This document shows, piece by piece, positions 52,535 to 63,935 of a stretch of 64,000 nt of DNA. The translations under genes and the position numbers were made by a program. Positions within the stretch are counted from its first letter, which is position 1. Every line of letters starts with the position of its first letter. Origin of the DNA: Flavobacterium sp. I-STPP5a (GTDB taxonomy: Bacteria > Bacteroidota > Bacteroidia > Flavobacteriales > Flavobacteriaceae); contig NZ_VHLM01000057.1 in assembly GCF_009764685.1 (NCBI RefSeq), positions 124,001 to 188,000 of the forward strand, written 5' to 3'. The notes below the pieces were generated by a model that ran no database searches, was not told the DNA's origin, and saw only the letters and a program-made list of their open reading frames with translations.

Positions 52535-53335
52535 TTATTTAGTAAAATTTTGTAACTCTTTTTCAATTCTCACTAACATTTCGTTAGCTTGTTTTTTATA
52601 TTTTGATTCTGGGTTAAACTTCACCAAGTTAGCTTGAGCAACTTTAGCAACATTCAACCTCTCTTGCATTTTTGATGGAATACTGTTAATGGCTAGTTGA
52701 TAGGCTGAATCAAACTTAAAAAACAATGCGTCCTCTTTGTATTTGGTACCTGGATAATCAACTATAAAATTTTCTAGGGCCACTATAGCTGATTTGTAAT
52801 CAGATATGGTGTGATACCCCTTTGCGTTTTCATATACTTTTTTCTCCACTTTTTCACTTAAAGCTTTTACGGCTAAATTAGCATCCTTTGCATATTGAGA
52901 ATTTGGATATGCATCTATAAAATTTTGAAGTTTATCTAATGCCTTGTTAGTATCGGTTTGATCCAAACTATAAACAGGAGATAACATAGAATAACTTTTA
53001 GCTCCTAAATAAGCCGCCTCTTCCAGTTTTTCACTTTTTGGATAACCAGAAACAAAACTATCAAACTGATACCCTGCTAAGTAATATTGCTTTGTTTTAT
53101 AATAGGACTGCGAAAACATAAAAAATAGTTTTTCAGCTTGCGGTTTTCCTCTGTATGCAGGCGCTATTTGTTCAAAAATCCTTAATGCTTTGGCATATTT
53201 ACCAGCATCATATAACTTGGTTCCCATTTCAAATTTCACAGCAACATCATCAGATTTTAATGCTTTTTGATATTCATTACAAGAGCTGAGTAAGGCAACA
53301 GTTAAAACGAGATATATTATTTTTTTCATTTTCAT
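52535..53335 (-). CDS. bamD: Outer membrane assembly lipoprotein BamD
   Basis: BamD is the essential lipoprotein partner of BamA in outer-membrane protein insertion. The 266-residue protein has a lipoprotein signal (ALLSS-C19) and five tetratricopeptide-like repeats. These include DAGKYAKALRIFEQI, RGKPQAEKLFFMFSQSYYKT, SEKLEEAAYLGAKSYSML and YKSAIVALENFIVDYPGTKY. It is the first gene of the five-gene cluster and has a well-formed promoter. Confidence 0.93.
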   Translation of the reverse strand: MKMKKIIYLVLTVALLSSCNEYQKALKSDDVAVKFEMGTKLYDAGKYAKALRIFEQIAPAYRGKPQAEKLFFMFSQSYYKTKQYYLAGYQFDSFVSGYPKSEKLEEAAYLGAKSYSMLSPVYSLDQTDTNKALDKLQNFIDAYPNSQYAKDANLAVKALSEKVEKKVYENAKGYHTISDYKSAIVALENFIVDYPGTKYKEDALFFKFDSAYQLAINSIPSKMQERLNVAKVAQANLVKFNPESKYKKQANEMLVRIEKELQNFTK

Positions 53336-53392
53336 ATTTTATAATGATTTGCAAGCTACAAAAACCTACCTATCATTCCGGAGTTTCGGTGG

Positions 53393-53423
53393 CAAATTTA
53401 GGCATTAATTAAGCGAATACAAA
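53393..53423 (-). promoter_or_regulatory. Promoter of the bamD cluster
   Basis: On the minus strand TTTG (53423 to 53420) and TAAATTTG (53400 to 53393) are 19 nt apart, an excellent match to TTTG-N19-TAnnTTTG. The leader to the bamD ATG is about 55 nt. An A/T-rich stem (AAATATATTTTTT .. AAAAAATATATTT) around 53423-53455 may end dapA. Confidence 0.75.
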
Positions 53424-53460
53424 ATATATTTTTTTTGTTAAAAAAATATATTTCAAAAAT

Positions 53461-54342
53461 CTATCCGTGGATTTTTTTTACAAATGTATCAATTCTTTTT
53501 TCTAATGATTCGTCTACAGTTACTAATGGTAATCTTACTGTATTGGTTGCGATACCCAACGACTGAAAAATTTGTTTGATACCCGCCGGATTTCCTTGTT
53601 CAAAAATCATATCAATACTATCAGCAAGTAGATATTGGGTTTTAAAAGCCTGGTCAACTTTACGTTCTAAACCAAGTCGAATCATATTTGAAAACTCCCT
53701 TGGAAAACCTTGACCAATTACAGAAATTACACCTGCTCCTCCAGCCAAGACCATTGGTAAAGCAATCATATCATCTCCTGAAATCACTAAAAAGTCCGAG
53801 GGTTTATTCTGTATCAATTGCATGGCTTGCACTAAATCACCAGCTGCCTCTTTTATAGCTACTACATTTTTAAATTCATGTGCTAAACGCAATACGGTGC
53901 TTGGTAGCATATTACTAGCTGTTCTTCCTGGAACATTATACAAAATTACAGGTATCGGAGAAGCCTCCGCAACTGCTTTAAAATGCTGATAAATTCCTTC
54001 TTGAGTTGGCTTATTATAATACGGAGATACAGATAAAATTGCCGTAAATGCTGATAAATCTCTAGTCTCTAACTCTGCAACAACCTTTGCCGTATTATTT
54101 CCTCCAACACCTAAAACAAGAGGCAATACACCATTGTTTGCTTCAATAACTGTTGCAATAACAAGTTCTTTTTCTTCTTGTGATAAGGTAGCATTCTCTG
54201 CAGTAGTACCTAATACTACAAGATATTCTATCCCACCTTCAATGGAGTAATTTACTATTCTTTTTAAAGCATCAACATCTATTGAAAAATCGCTTTTAAA
54301 AGGGGTTACAAGAGCAACACCTGTACCTATTAATGATTGCAT
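53461..54342 (-). CDS. dapA: 4-hydroxy-tetrahydrodipicolinate synthase
   Basis: DapA condenses pyruvate with aspartate semialdehyde, entering lysine and diaminopimelate synthesis. The 293-residue TIM barrel has the Schiff-base Lys164 in [11 protein letters not shown], Tyr135 in ILYNVPGRT, and the pyruvate-site GTTAEN (about 45-50). The ATG at 54342 gives the usual length. It starts 4 bp after the DUF6913 gene. Confidence 0.95.
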   Translation of the reverse strand: MQSLIGTGVALVTPFKSDFSIDVDALKRIVNYSIEGGIEYLVVLGTTAENATLSQEEKELVIATVIEANNGVLPLVLGVGGNNTAKVVAELETRDLSAFTAILSVSPYYNKPTQEGIYQHFKAVAEASPIPVILYNVPGRTASNMLPSTVLRLAHEFKNVVAIKEAAGDLVQAMQLIQNKPSDFLVISGDDMIALPMVLAGGAGVISVIGQGFPREFSNMIRLGLERKVDQAFKTQYLLADSIDMIFEQGNPAGIKQIFQSLGIATNTVRLPLVTVDESLEKRIDTFVKKIHG

Positions 54343-54346
54343 AGTA

Positions 54347-54865
54347 TTATATTATATTTAGTAATTTTAAAATTTTAAAAAACTCTTTTACAAAAACGAC
54401 ATGATTTTCAAGAGTGGTTTGTAAGGTAAAATGATGTAAACGAGTATCAACTGATGCAAAACCTACTTTAAAACCAGCCTTTGTTAAATGTGTAAGTTGC
54501 ATTAAAATAGTCTCTTCTAGATCATAATAACTTATTAACACATCATACTTTTTACTTAAAAACTCTTTTGGAGCAACACCACTAAATCCTCCGTCCCATT
54601 GTAAATGAGCATATTCGAGATACGGAAACTCATCTTTAATTTGATTGACCGAATCTTTCTTAAGTTGAAGAACAGCTATATTTTCAGGAAGAATCCCTCC
54701 CAACACAAGTTCCTTTATCAAAAGTTTTGTTCTTGTAAAACCAACTCCATCAACCAGAACTCCAATAGTTTTTACCGATGAAGGGACTACTAAAACAGCT
54801 GAACTTTGTAATTTTTTATTTAATGTTTTTTTTACCCAAAAATTTTTAATGTGATTCAAAAACAT
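54347..54865 (-). CDS. DUF6913-like protein of unknown function
   Basis: This 172-residue soluble protein has alternating strands and helices ([55 protein letters not shown]), suggesting a small alpha/beta domain. I recall it as a Flavobacteriia-specific DUF6913 family with no known role. It is followed 4 bp later by dapA, so the two are cotranscribed and probably translationally coupled. Confidence 0.72.
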   Translation of the reverse strand: MFLNHIKNFWVKKTLNKKLQSSAVLVVPSSVKTIGVLVDGVGFTRTKLLIKELVLGGILPENIAVLQLKKDSVNQIKDEFPYLEYAHLQWDGGFSGVAPKEFLSKKYDVLISYYDLEETILMQLTHLTKAGFKVGFASVDTRLHHFTLQTTLENHVVFVKEFFKILKLLNII

Positions 54866-54912
54866 ATTACTTTTACCTGATTACAAAATTAATTAATAAA
54901 GTCGCATTTAAA

Positions 54913-55695
54913 ATGGTAAATCTAAAAAAGTATAACGATGTTTCTAAACTTTTTGTTATATTCTTAACATTTTTTTTTATTGCATCCTGCAGTAAACAAA
55001 GTTACACTATTACTAAAATTGAAAGTAAAAGAGTCGCAGTAACAGATAAACAGGGGACAAACCTTGAAATAGAAAATTTTGTCAAACCTTATAGAGAGCA
55101 CATCAACAAAGATCTTGACAGCGTACTTGCCTATTGCCCAGAAACATTGGATAAAAGCAATGGAAAATGGCAAACAAAAATTGGGAATCTAATGGCTGAT
55201 GTGACTTTGTTACGCGGAGATATTGTTTTTAAAGCCAGAGAAAAAAAGAAAATAGATATTTGTATTTTAAATAGCGGCGGAATAAGGTCTATATTACCTA
55301 AAGGGAACGTGACAGCAAGAACAGCATTTGAAATCATGCCTTTTGAAAACAGTCTAGTTGTTATTGCATTAAAAGGAGAACAAATACTGGAGCTGGTTGC
55401 TTATTTTATTGCTGAAAAAAAACCACATCCATTGGCTGGAATAACTTTTACTATTGATGCTAATAACAATCCTAAAAACATAATGGTTCAAGGAAATCCT
55501 TTAGATGCAAACACCACTTATTATGTAGGAACCAATGATTATCTTGCTAATGGTGGTGATAACATGAACTTTTTTAAGAAAGGAATTCAAAAGTTTGATT
55601 TAGAATACAAACTAAGAAATATCTTGATAGATTATTTTAAGGAGGTTGACACCATACCTGTGATTGATGATGTTAGAATTACTGAAGAAAAGTAA
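54913..55695 (+). CDS. Lipoprotein: 5'-nucleotidase C-terminal domain only
   Basis: This 260-residue protein has a lipoprotein signal (FIAS-C26) and the 5'-nucleotidase substrate-binding domain. That domain carries NSGGIRSILPKGNVTARTAF and MPFENSLVVIALKGEQIL, and ends with YYVGTNDYLANGGDNMNFF, whose Asn-Gly-Gly-Asp stretch contacts nucleotides. It lacks the metallophosphatase domain, which is encoded by the next gene. The two products presumably assemble in the periplasm. Confidence 0.88.
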   Translation: MVNLKKYNDVSKLFVIFLTFFFIASCSKQSYTITKIESKRVAVTDKQGTNLEIENFVKPYREHINKDLDSVLAYCPETLDKSNGKWQTKIGNLMADVTLLRGDIVFKAREKKKIDICILNSGGIRSILPKGNVTARTAFEIMPFENSLVVIALKGEQILELVAYFIAEKKPHPLAGITFTIDANNNPKNIMVQGNPLDANTTYYVGTNDYLANGGDNMNFFKKGIQKFDLEYKLRNILIDYFKEVDTIPVIDDVRITEEK

Positions 55696-55835
55696 CATCT
55701 AATTTTATTAATGATATTAAAATAGATACTAGATAACAATATCTTTTTTGGAAAAACGCACCTGCGTATACAGCAAAAAAATCAAAAGCAATCCTAATTC
55801 ATTTTTAAGAAAATCAATTAGACAAAATATACACG

Positions 55836-56747
55836 ATGAAAAGAAGAGAATTTATAGAAAAAACCGCTGCAGGATCAGCATTATTGAGTTTAGGTTTATC
55901 ACTAAGTAGTTTTGATACAACCACAGCAAAACAGCTTACCATTTTACACACTAATGATGTTCATAGTTATATAGATCCATTTCCTGCTGATCATCCTCGT
56001 AATGCTAATATGGGCGGAGTAGCACGAAGAGCTGCTCTTATTGAAAGCATTAGAAAAGAAAATCCGAATGTACTTCTCCTTGATGCTGGTGATATTTTTC
56101 AAGGCACACCTTATTTTAACTACTACGGAGGGGAACTAGAGTTCAAATTAATGAGTATGATGCAATATGACGCCTCAACCATAGGAAATCATGATTTTGA
56201 CAATGGCGTTGATGGACTTAGAGCTCAAATGCATCACGCAAAATTTGAATTTCTTTCGGCCAATTATGATTTTAAAAATACAGTTATGGATGGATTTGTA
56301 AAACCATTCAAGATTTTTAATAAAAACGGCATTAAAGTTGGAGTTTTTGGACTCGGGATTGAACTTGCAGGGCTAGTAGACAAAGGAATGTATAAAGAAA
56401 CCGTTTACAATGATCCTCTAGAAATTACTCAAGACATGGTTCGAATTTTAAAACAAGAAAACAAATGCGATATTGTGATTTGTTTGTCTCATTTAGGATA
56501 TAAATACAAAGACGAACCAAACAAAATTTGTGATTTGAAACTTGCCGAACTTACTCAAGATATTGACTTGATTATAGGAGGACATACCCATACATTTTTA
56601 GACAAACCTTCGGTGGTAAAAAACAAACTAGGAAAAGATGTATTAGTAAATCAAGTGGGATGTTACGGAATCAATTTAGGTAGAATTGATTTTTATGTAG
56701 ACAACAATAAAACTAAAGCTGTTGAAGGTAAATCGATTATAGTGTAA
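55836..56747 (+). CDS. Metallophosphatase (5'-nucleotidase N-terminal domain) with Tat-like signal
   Basis: This 303-residue protein begins MKRREFIEKTAAGSALLSLG, a twin-arginine-like export signal in which an Arg pair precedes a hydrophobic stretch. The two-metal phosphatase motifs follow: ILHTNDVHSYIDPF, LLDAGDIFQGTPYF, TIGNHDFDNGVDGL and IIGGHTHTFLDKP. Together with the preceding gene it makes a UshA-like enzyme in two pieces. The last 26 bp are repeated in inverted orientation right after the stop. Confidence 0.9.
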   Translation: MKRREFIEKTAAGSALLSLGLSLSSFDTTTAKQLTILHTNDVHSYIDPFPADHPRNANMGGVARRAALIESIRKENPNVLLLDAGDIFQGTPYFNYYGGELEFKLMSMMQYDASTIGNHDFDNGVDGLRAQMHHAKFEFLSANYDFKNTVMDGFVKPFKIFNKNGIKVGVFGLGIELAGLVDKGMYKETVYNDPLEITQDMVRILKQENKCDIVICLSHLGYKYKDEPNKICDLKLAELTQDIDLIIGGHTHTFLDKPSVVKNKLGKDVLVNQVGCYGINLGRIDFYVDNNKTKAVEGKSIIV

Positions 56748-56772
56748 CTATAATCGATTTGCCTTCAACAGC
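56718..56772. repeat. 26-bp inverted repeat centred on the stop codon
   Basis: The segment from GCTGTTGAAGG to TTATAGT (56718-56743, the last codons of the phosphatase gene) is complementary at 25 of 26 positions to 56747-56772, with only 3 nt between the arms. The single difference is G for A, which still allows G-U pairing in RNA. It can form a very strong hairpin or a DNA cruciform. There is no T tract, so it is not a classical terminator. Confidence 0.95.
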
Positions 56773-56792
56773 AAAATATCATTTTCCAATGA

Positions 56793-56821
56793 TGACTTTT
56801 TTGCACGGCGCGAAAAAGTCA
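56793..56821. repeat. Palindrome near the end of the minus-strand gene
   Basis: TGACTTTTTTGC (56793-56804) is complementary, with one mismatch, to GCGAAAAAGTCA (56810-56821). It lies just after the stop of the gene at 56827 (-) and may be its transcription end, although no clear T run follows on the minus strand. Confidence 0.6.
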
Positions 56822-56826
56822 CTTGC

Positions 56827-59600
<2,774 letters not shown>

Positions 59601-59620
59601 TAAAAGAATCAGCAATACAT

Positions 59621-60094
59621 TTAAGAAGCTATAATTGTATTTATTTGTTGGTATAATTGACCGTCACTTAAAAAAGAACCTTGTTGAATCAATTCAAAAA
59701 TTGAAGAATTGCGTTCCTCAGTAAATTCTTTTTTACCTACTTTCATCTCAATGGTATCTGTAAACATATTGTCACTAAGCCATTGCAATCCCTCACGAGT
59801 TAAAAAATCAACTTCCGGAACTAGAGATTTCAAAACAATAGACTGTACATAAGTATCAAAACAATGAAAAAGAAAAATATGATTTTTAGAAAAATGTTCT
59901 AAATAAGTCGCTTTAGAAAGCACACCTTCCCAAATCAAATCAGAGAAAACATCCAATTCTTGTTCAGCCACTTCTGGTTTTTCAGCTTTAATTTTATCCC
60001 ATTCTGCTTTATCAATAGCTTGAGTGGCTAAAAAATTTGTAAATTCTTGTGTCAGTTCTTCAAACTGCTCTTTGGTCAATCGAGTATATTTCAT
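59621..60094 (-). CDS. DUF6495-like protein of unknown function
   Basis: This 157-residue all-helical acidic protein has no signal or membrane helix (KYTRLTKEQFEELTQEFTNF, then VFSDLIWEGVLSKATYLEHF and NHIFLFHCFDTY). I recall this as a Flavobacteriia family without a role (DUF6495). It precedes ligA on the same strand, with a hairpin between them. Confidence 0.72.
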   Translation of the reverse strand: MKYTRLTKEQFEELTQEFTNFLATQAIDKAEWDKIKAEKPEVAEQELDVFSDLIWEGVLSKATYLEHFSKNHIFLFHCFDTYVQSIVLKSLVPEVDFLTREGLQWLSDNMFTDTIEMKVGKKEFTEERNSSIFELIQQGSFLSDGQLYQQINTIIAS

Positions 60095-60147
60095 TGTATA
60101 ATTGTTAATCTAAAATTTTAATTCAAAAATGCTTTTTTTTGCGAATG

Positions 60148-60155
60148 CAAATTTA
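60148..60155 (-). promoter_or_regulatory. -7 box of the DUF6495 gene
   Basis: On the minus strand 60155 to 60148 reads TAAATTTG, an exact match. The -33 position falls in the terminator of the receptor gene. The leader would be about 50 nt. Confidence 0.45.
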
Positions 60156-60167
60156 AAACTAAATCAT

Positions 60168-60197
60168 AAAAAAAGCCTTCTTTTTCAAGAAGGCTTT
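60168..60197 (-). terminator. Terminator of the TonB-dependent receptor gene
   Basis: AAAGCCTTCTT (60172-60182) pairs with AAGAAGGCTTT (60187-60197) around a 4-nt loop. On the minus strand the stem is followed by a T tract, 20 bp after the stop. Confidence 0.93.
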
Positions 60198-60216
60198 CAA
60201 TTAATTTCTAAATAGA

Positions 60217-63200
60217 CTAGAAAATATATCTAATTCCAAACTGTGCTTGCCATCTTGATAATAAACTAGCATCGTAATTGAACGTTTTAGTTTGTGTTCC
60301 ATTAAAAGTATAAGTAGGACTTTTTGTGTTTTGATCAACAGAAACTCCTATTGGTTGTATACTAGTAGGAACTTGTACTAATCCCCAATCAGAATTTAAT
60401 AAATTTCCAAAATTTAAGATATCAACACTAAACTGTATTGTATTTGTTTTATCTGAACTTGAAGATGGTTTAAAATTATAATCTTGGATTAATTTCATAT
60501 CCCATTTTCCTCTCCATGGCGCTAATGCTCCATAACGCTCAGCATATTGACCTCTTCTTTCACTTAAATATTTATCTTGACTGATAAAAGCATCAAAAGC
60601 AGCTCCTTGACCAGCTCCACTAAATGTCATAGCTCCAATTTCAGCCGTCGTTGGAACATAAATTAAATCATTATTAACAGAACCGTCATTGTTAATATCA
60701 CCTCCATATATATAATTAAAACGACCACCCTGTGCATATTCAAAAAATGTTGAAACAGTAGTTGCCCACTTGTTATTCGAACCGTATTTCCATTTCTTAG
60801 ATGCTACACCAATAAAACGGTGCGTATCTCCGTATTTTGAATTAGACAAAACGGCATCATTTACATTACCCAAAGCTGGATTAAATGCAAATGCATCACC
60901 CGTGATTTCAGCTTCAATAGAGTTTACATCTTTAGCTATTAAATAATTATAAGCTAAACTGGCAAATAAACCGTTATCAAAGTTTTTTTGCAACTTAAAT
61001 GATGTGTTTAAAACATATCCTTTATTAGAATTAGTCATTACATAAGCGTTATTAGCGCCTTTGTCTGTAGCATTGTAAATTACTCTTTTATCAACACCCG
61101 CAAGAATTCCAGATGGAGTTCTTAAACCCCAGTTTTGCACATGAACACCGTTGATATCTTTGTTGTAAGACATATCAAAAGTTGCAATATAATTGTTTTT
61201 GAAACGGTGATCTAAACCTAAACTTGATCTCCATACTTGAGGCCACTTAAAGTTTTTATCCATGATTTGAAAGAAACCATCATCAGCACCACTCACTTGA
61301 TTTCCTAACCATACAAATGGTAATTTTCCAGTAAATATACCTGAACCACCACGCAATTGTGTAGTTTTATCTCCTTTAACATCCCAATTGAAACCCATTC
61401 TTGGTGACCAAAGTAATTTATCTGTTGGTAATGTAGTTGAAATTAATGTTTCATCAGCCTTCGTTTTAGGATTATAATACAAAACACTATTATTTCTTGT
61501 AGCTCCGTTTTGAGTGTCTATGTATTTTTGAATTAAATCAGAAGTATCAAAATACAACGGTTTATCAACTCTTAATCCTAATGAAAGTTTGAAATTATCA
61601 GTAATATTCCAATCATCTTGAGCATATACTGCAGCCTGACCTACATTAAGCTCAGCTAATTTCCATCCATTATCTGCACCTACTTCAAAGTTGTTCTTAG
61701 CTGCATTAGTAGTTTGTGCATATAATAAATTTTGTTTTATAACTCCATTAGGATCCGCAGCATCATCCAAGAAAGATTGAACACTTGGATAAGGACCACC
61801 AAAACCAGGAATATTAAAAGTCCCTCGATACGGAAACACAAAACGATCATAACCACCTAAATTAAATGAATTTTCAAATTGATATTTCTCAAAAGATGCA
61901 CCAAAAGTAAAAGCATGTTTACCTGCTGTATAACTTAAATTATTTGTGATTTGAAGAACTTTTTGATCTAGAGTATTATTGATCGAAAAAGGTTCGTGAC
62001 CAGCAATAATATAATTTGAACCATTACTTTGAATATTAATTACAGGTGCGGGAGCAGAAAAAGGATCTCTAAAATCATTAAAATGAGTATAACCTGCTTG
62101 TAATTTATTAGAAATAGTTTCGCTTATTTTGGAGTTTAACTCAACCAAAAAAGACCTTAATTCATTGTTAATTTGATATCCAGATTTTTCGAATTGAAGT
62201 GTATTTGCATCTGGACCTCTAAACCCTAAAGCAGATGGATGAGCAGGTTTGTCTTTTGCAGCATTCAAAAAGTTGTAAATAACAGCTAATTTATTGTTGT
62301 CATTAATGTTCCAATCTAATTTTACAATCCCTTTATTAGAATTGGTATTATGTTTAAAACCTTGGTAAGCACCAGTATTGTAACCCAATCTACCCAATGC
62401 AGCAGATACTGCAACTAAATCAGATTCTAAAACTCTTGATTCATTTACACCCGTAACACCATCACCATTATTAGCAACAAAATTAGAACCTAAGTCACTA
62501 CGCTTGTCAATTTCATAATTAGCAAAGAAAAACAACTTGTCTTTTACTATTGGACCTCCAAAGCTAAATCCAGCTTGGGTTTGTTCTAAAGATGGTACAA
62601 AAATATCTTGTCCTTTTATTTTACTTCCTGTTAGATCTTGATTTCTAAAGAAAGCATAAGCAGTACCATGAAATTCATTGGTACCTGATTTAGTAACTGC
62701 ATTTACAGATGCACCTGTAAAACCCGATAATGTAACATCATAAGGTGCTGTAGCCACCTGAATTTGTTCTATTGCATCCAATGAAATAGGTTGCGAACCA
62801 GTTTGTCCTCCAGGAGTAGCAGCATCTAATCCGAAAGGATTGTTAAAAACGGCTCCGTTTAAAGAATAACTGTTGTATTGATCATTACGCCCTCCAAAAG
62901 AACCTCCACTTGCAGATGGTTCTAAACGGGTAAAATCATCAGCTGACCTAGAAATAGTAGGTAATGCCGTTAATTCTTTTCTACCAATAGTAGTTTCGGC
63001 ACCTGTTCTTCCATTACCAAAAACTTTGTTTTTTGAACCTGTAATTTTTACCTCGCTCAATTGCTGACTCACATCACTTAATTGCGCATCTAAAATTAAT
63101 GCTTTACCTAACTCTAAATATACTTCATTGTACACTTGAGATTCATAGCCTACAAAGGAAATAGTAACTTTGTAAGGCCCGCCAATACGCATATTTAGCA

Positions 63201-63396
63201 TATTGTATCTACCGTCTACATTTGAAACTCCAGAATACTTAGATCCTGTAGGTGTGTGAATAGCTAGAATAGTTGCACCTGGGAGTGCTTCGCCCGCTGT
63301 ACTTTTTACAATTCCTTTAATACTTGATGTTGTAGTTTGTGCCATCATGACAACAGAACTACAAAAAATCAGAAGTAGTGTAATAATTTTTTTCAT
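60217..63396 (-). CDS. Oar-like TonB-dependent outer-membrane receptor
   Basis: This 1059-residue protein has a signal peptide (ending near VVMMAQ). An N-terminal carboxypeptidase-regulatory-like domain follows (SIKGIVKSTAGEALPGATIL, about 23-110), then a TonB plug (QPISLDAIEQIQVATAPYDV, SGFTGASVNAVTKSGTNEFH). The long beta barrel ends in aromatic WQAQFGIRYIF. This is the Oar/RagA-like form with no partner lipoprotein (SusD) in view, so it likely takes up a peptide or another non-glycan substrate. It is a single gene with its own terminator. Confidence 0.92.
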   Translation of the reverse strand: MKKIITLLLIFCSSVVMMAQTTTSSIKGIVKSTAGEALPGATILAIHTPTGSKYSGVSNVDGRYNMLNMRIGGPYKVTISFVGYESQVYNEVYLELGKALILDAQLSDVSQQLSEVKITGSKNKVFGNGRTGAETTIGRKELTALPTISRSADDFTRLEPSASGGSFGGRNDQYNSYSLNGAVFNNPFGLDAATPGGQTGSQPISLDAIEQIQVATAPYDVTLSGFTGASVNAVTKSGTNEFHGTAYAFFRNQDLTGSKIKGQDIFVPSLEQTQAGFSFGGPIVKDKLFFFANYEIDKRSDLGSNFVANNGDGVTGVNESRVLESDLVAVSAALGRLGYNTGAYQGFKHNTNSNKGIVKLDWNINDNNKLAVIYNFLNAAKDKPAHPSALGFRGPDANTLQFEKSGYQINNELRSFLVELNSKISETISNKLQAGYTHFNDFRDPFSAPAPVINIQSNGSNYIIAGHEPFSINNTLDQKVLQITNNLSYTAGKHAFTFGASFEKYQFENSFNLGGYDRFVFPYRGTFNIPGFGGPYPSVQSFLDDAADPNGVIKQNLLYAQTTNAAKNNFEVGADNGWKLAELNVGQAAVYAQDDWNITDNFKLSLGLRVDKPLYFDTSDLIQKYIDTQNGATRNNSVLYYNPKTKADETLISTTLPTDKLLWSPRMGFNWDVKGDKTTQLRGGSGIFTGKLPFVWLGNQVSGADDGFFQIMDKNFKWPQVWRSSLGLDHRFKNNYIATFDMSYNKDINGVHVQNWGLRTPSGILAGVDKRVIYNATDKGANNAYVMTNSNKGYVLNTSFKLQKNFDNGLFASLAYNYLIAKDVNSIEAEITGDAFAFNPALGNVNDAVLSNSKYGDTHRFIGVASKKWKYGSNNKWATTVSTFFEYAQGGRFNYIYGGDINNDGSVNNDLIYVPTTAEIGAMTFSGAGQGAAFDAFISQDKYLSERRGQYAERYGALAPWRGKWDMKLIQDYNFKPSSSSDKTNTIQFSVDILNFGNLLNSDWGLVQVPTSIQPIGVSVDQNTKSPTYTFNGTQTKTFNYDASLLSRWQAQFGIRYIF

Positions 63397-63436
63397 TTGC
63401 TTAATTGTGTGTTATTTGTTGTGTAAAATTAAGCAA
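63397..63436 (-). repeat. 10-bp inverted repeat directly before the receptor start codon
   Basis: TTGCTTAATT (63397-63406) is the perfect complement of AATTAAGCAA (63427-63436), with a 20-nt loop rich in GT repeats. The inner arm ends exactly at the ATG (63396). In RNA this would hide the ribosome-binding region. Confidence 0.7.
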
Positions 63437-63463
63437 AAAAAAATCACTCCTAAGAGTGATTTT
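63433..63463 (-). terminator. Terminator of rplI
   Basis: AAAATCACTC (63440-63449) pairs with GAGTGATTTT (63454-63463) around a 4-nt loop. On the minus strand a T9 run follows, 31 bp after the rplI stop. The run overlaps the inverted repeat before the receptor gene. Confidence 0.92.
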
Positions 63464-63494
63464 AATAATTCTTTAACAAAAAGTTAAGAAATTT

Positions 63495-63935
63495 TTATTT
63501 TTCTGAAACGATTTCATAGTCTAATTCCACTATAACATCTCTGTGTAAACGAACACTTGCATTGTATTTACCAGTACGCTTAACAATACCGCTAGTGATA
63601 AATTTTCTATCAATTGTTTGACCACCTTTAGCTAAAGCTTCAGCAATGTCAATATTAGTGATAGAACCAAATAATTTTTCACCACCTGCTTTAGCAAATA
63701 TTTTAATTTCGATAGCTTTTAAAGCTTCACCTAATGCTTTTGCATCAGCAACTACTTTAGCTTCTTTGTGAGCTCTTTGCTTTAAGTTTTCAGCTAATAC
63801 TTTCTTTGCAGATGAAGTAGCTAATTGAGCAAATCCTTGTGGAATTAAATAATTACGACCATAACCGTTTTTTACAGTTACTACATCATCTTTAAATCCT
63901 AAATTTTGAACATCTTGTTTTAAAATAAGTTCCAT
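63495..63935 (-). CDS. rplI: Large-subunit ribosomal protein L9
   Basis: L9 binds 23S rRNA and stabilises the L1 stalk region. The 146-residue protein has the N-terminal domain MELILKQDVQNLGFKDDVV with the family signature VKNGYGRNYLIPQGFAQ, a long connecting helix (about 40-75) and the C-terminal domain (GEKLFGSITNIDIAEAL). It usually follows rpsF and rpsR, which would lie beyond the right edge; the last 65 bp (63936-64000) contain no coding sequence that I recognise. Confidence 0.96.
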   Translation of the reverse strand: MELILKQDVQNLGFKDDVVTVKNGYGRNYLIPQGFAQLATSSAKKVLAENLKQRAHKEAKVVADAKALGEALKAIEIKIFAKAGGEKLFGSITNIDIAEALAKGGQTIDRKFITSGIVKRTGKYNASVRLHRDVIVELDYEIVSEK

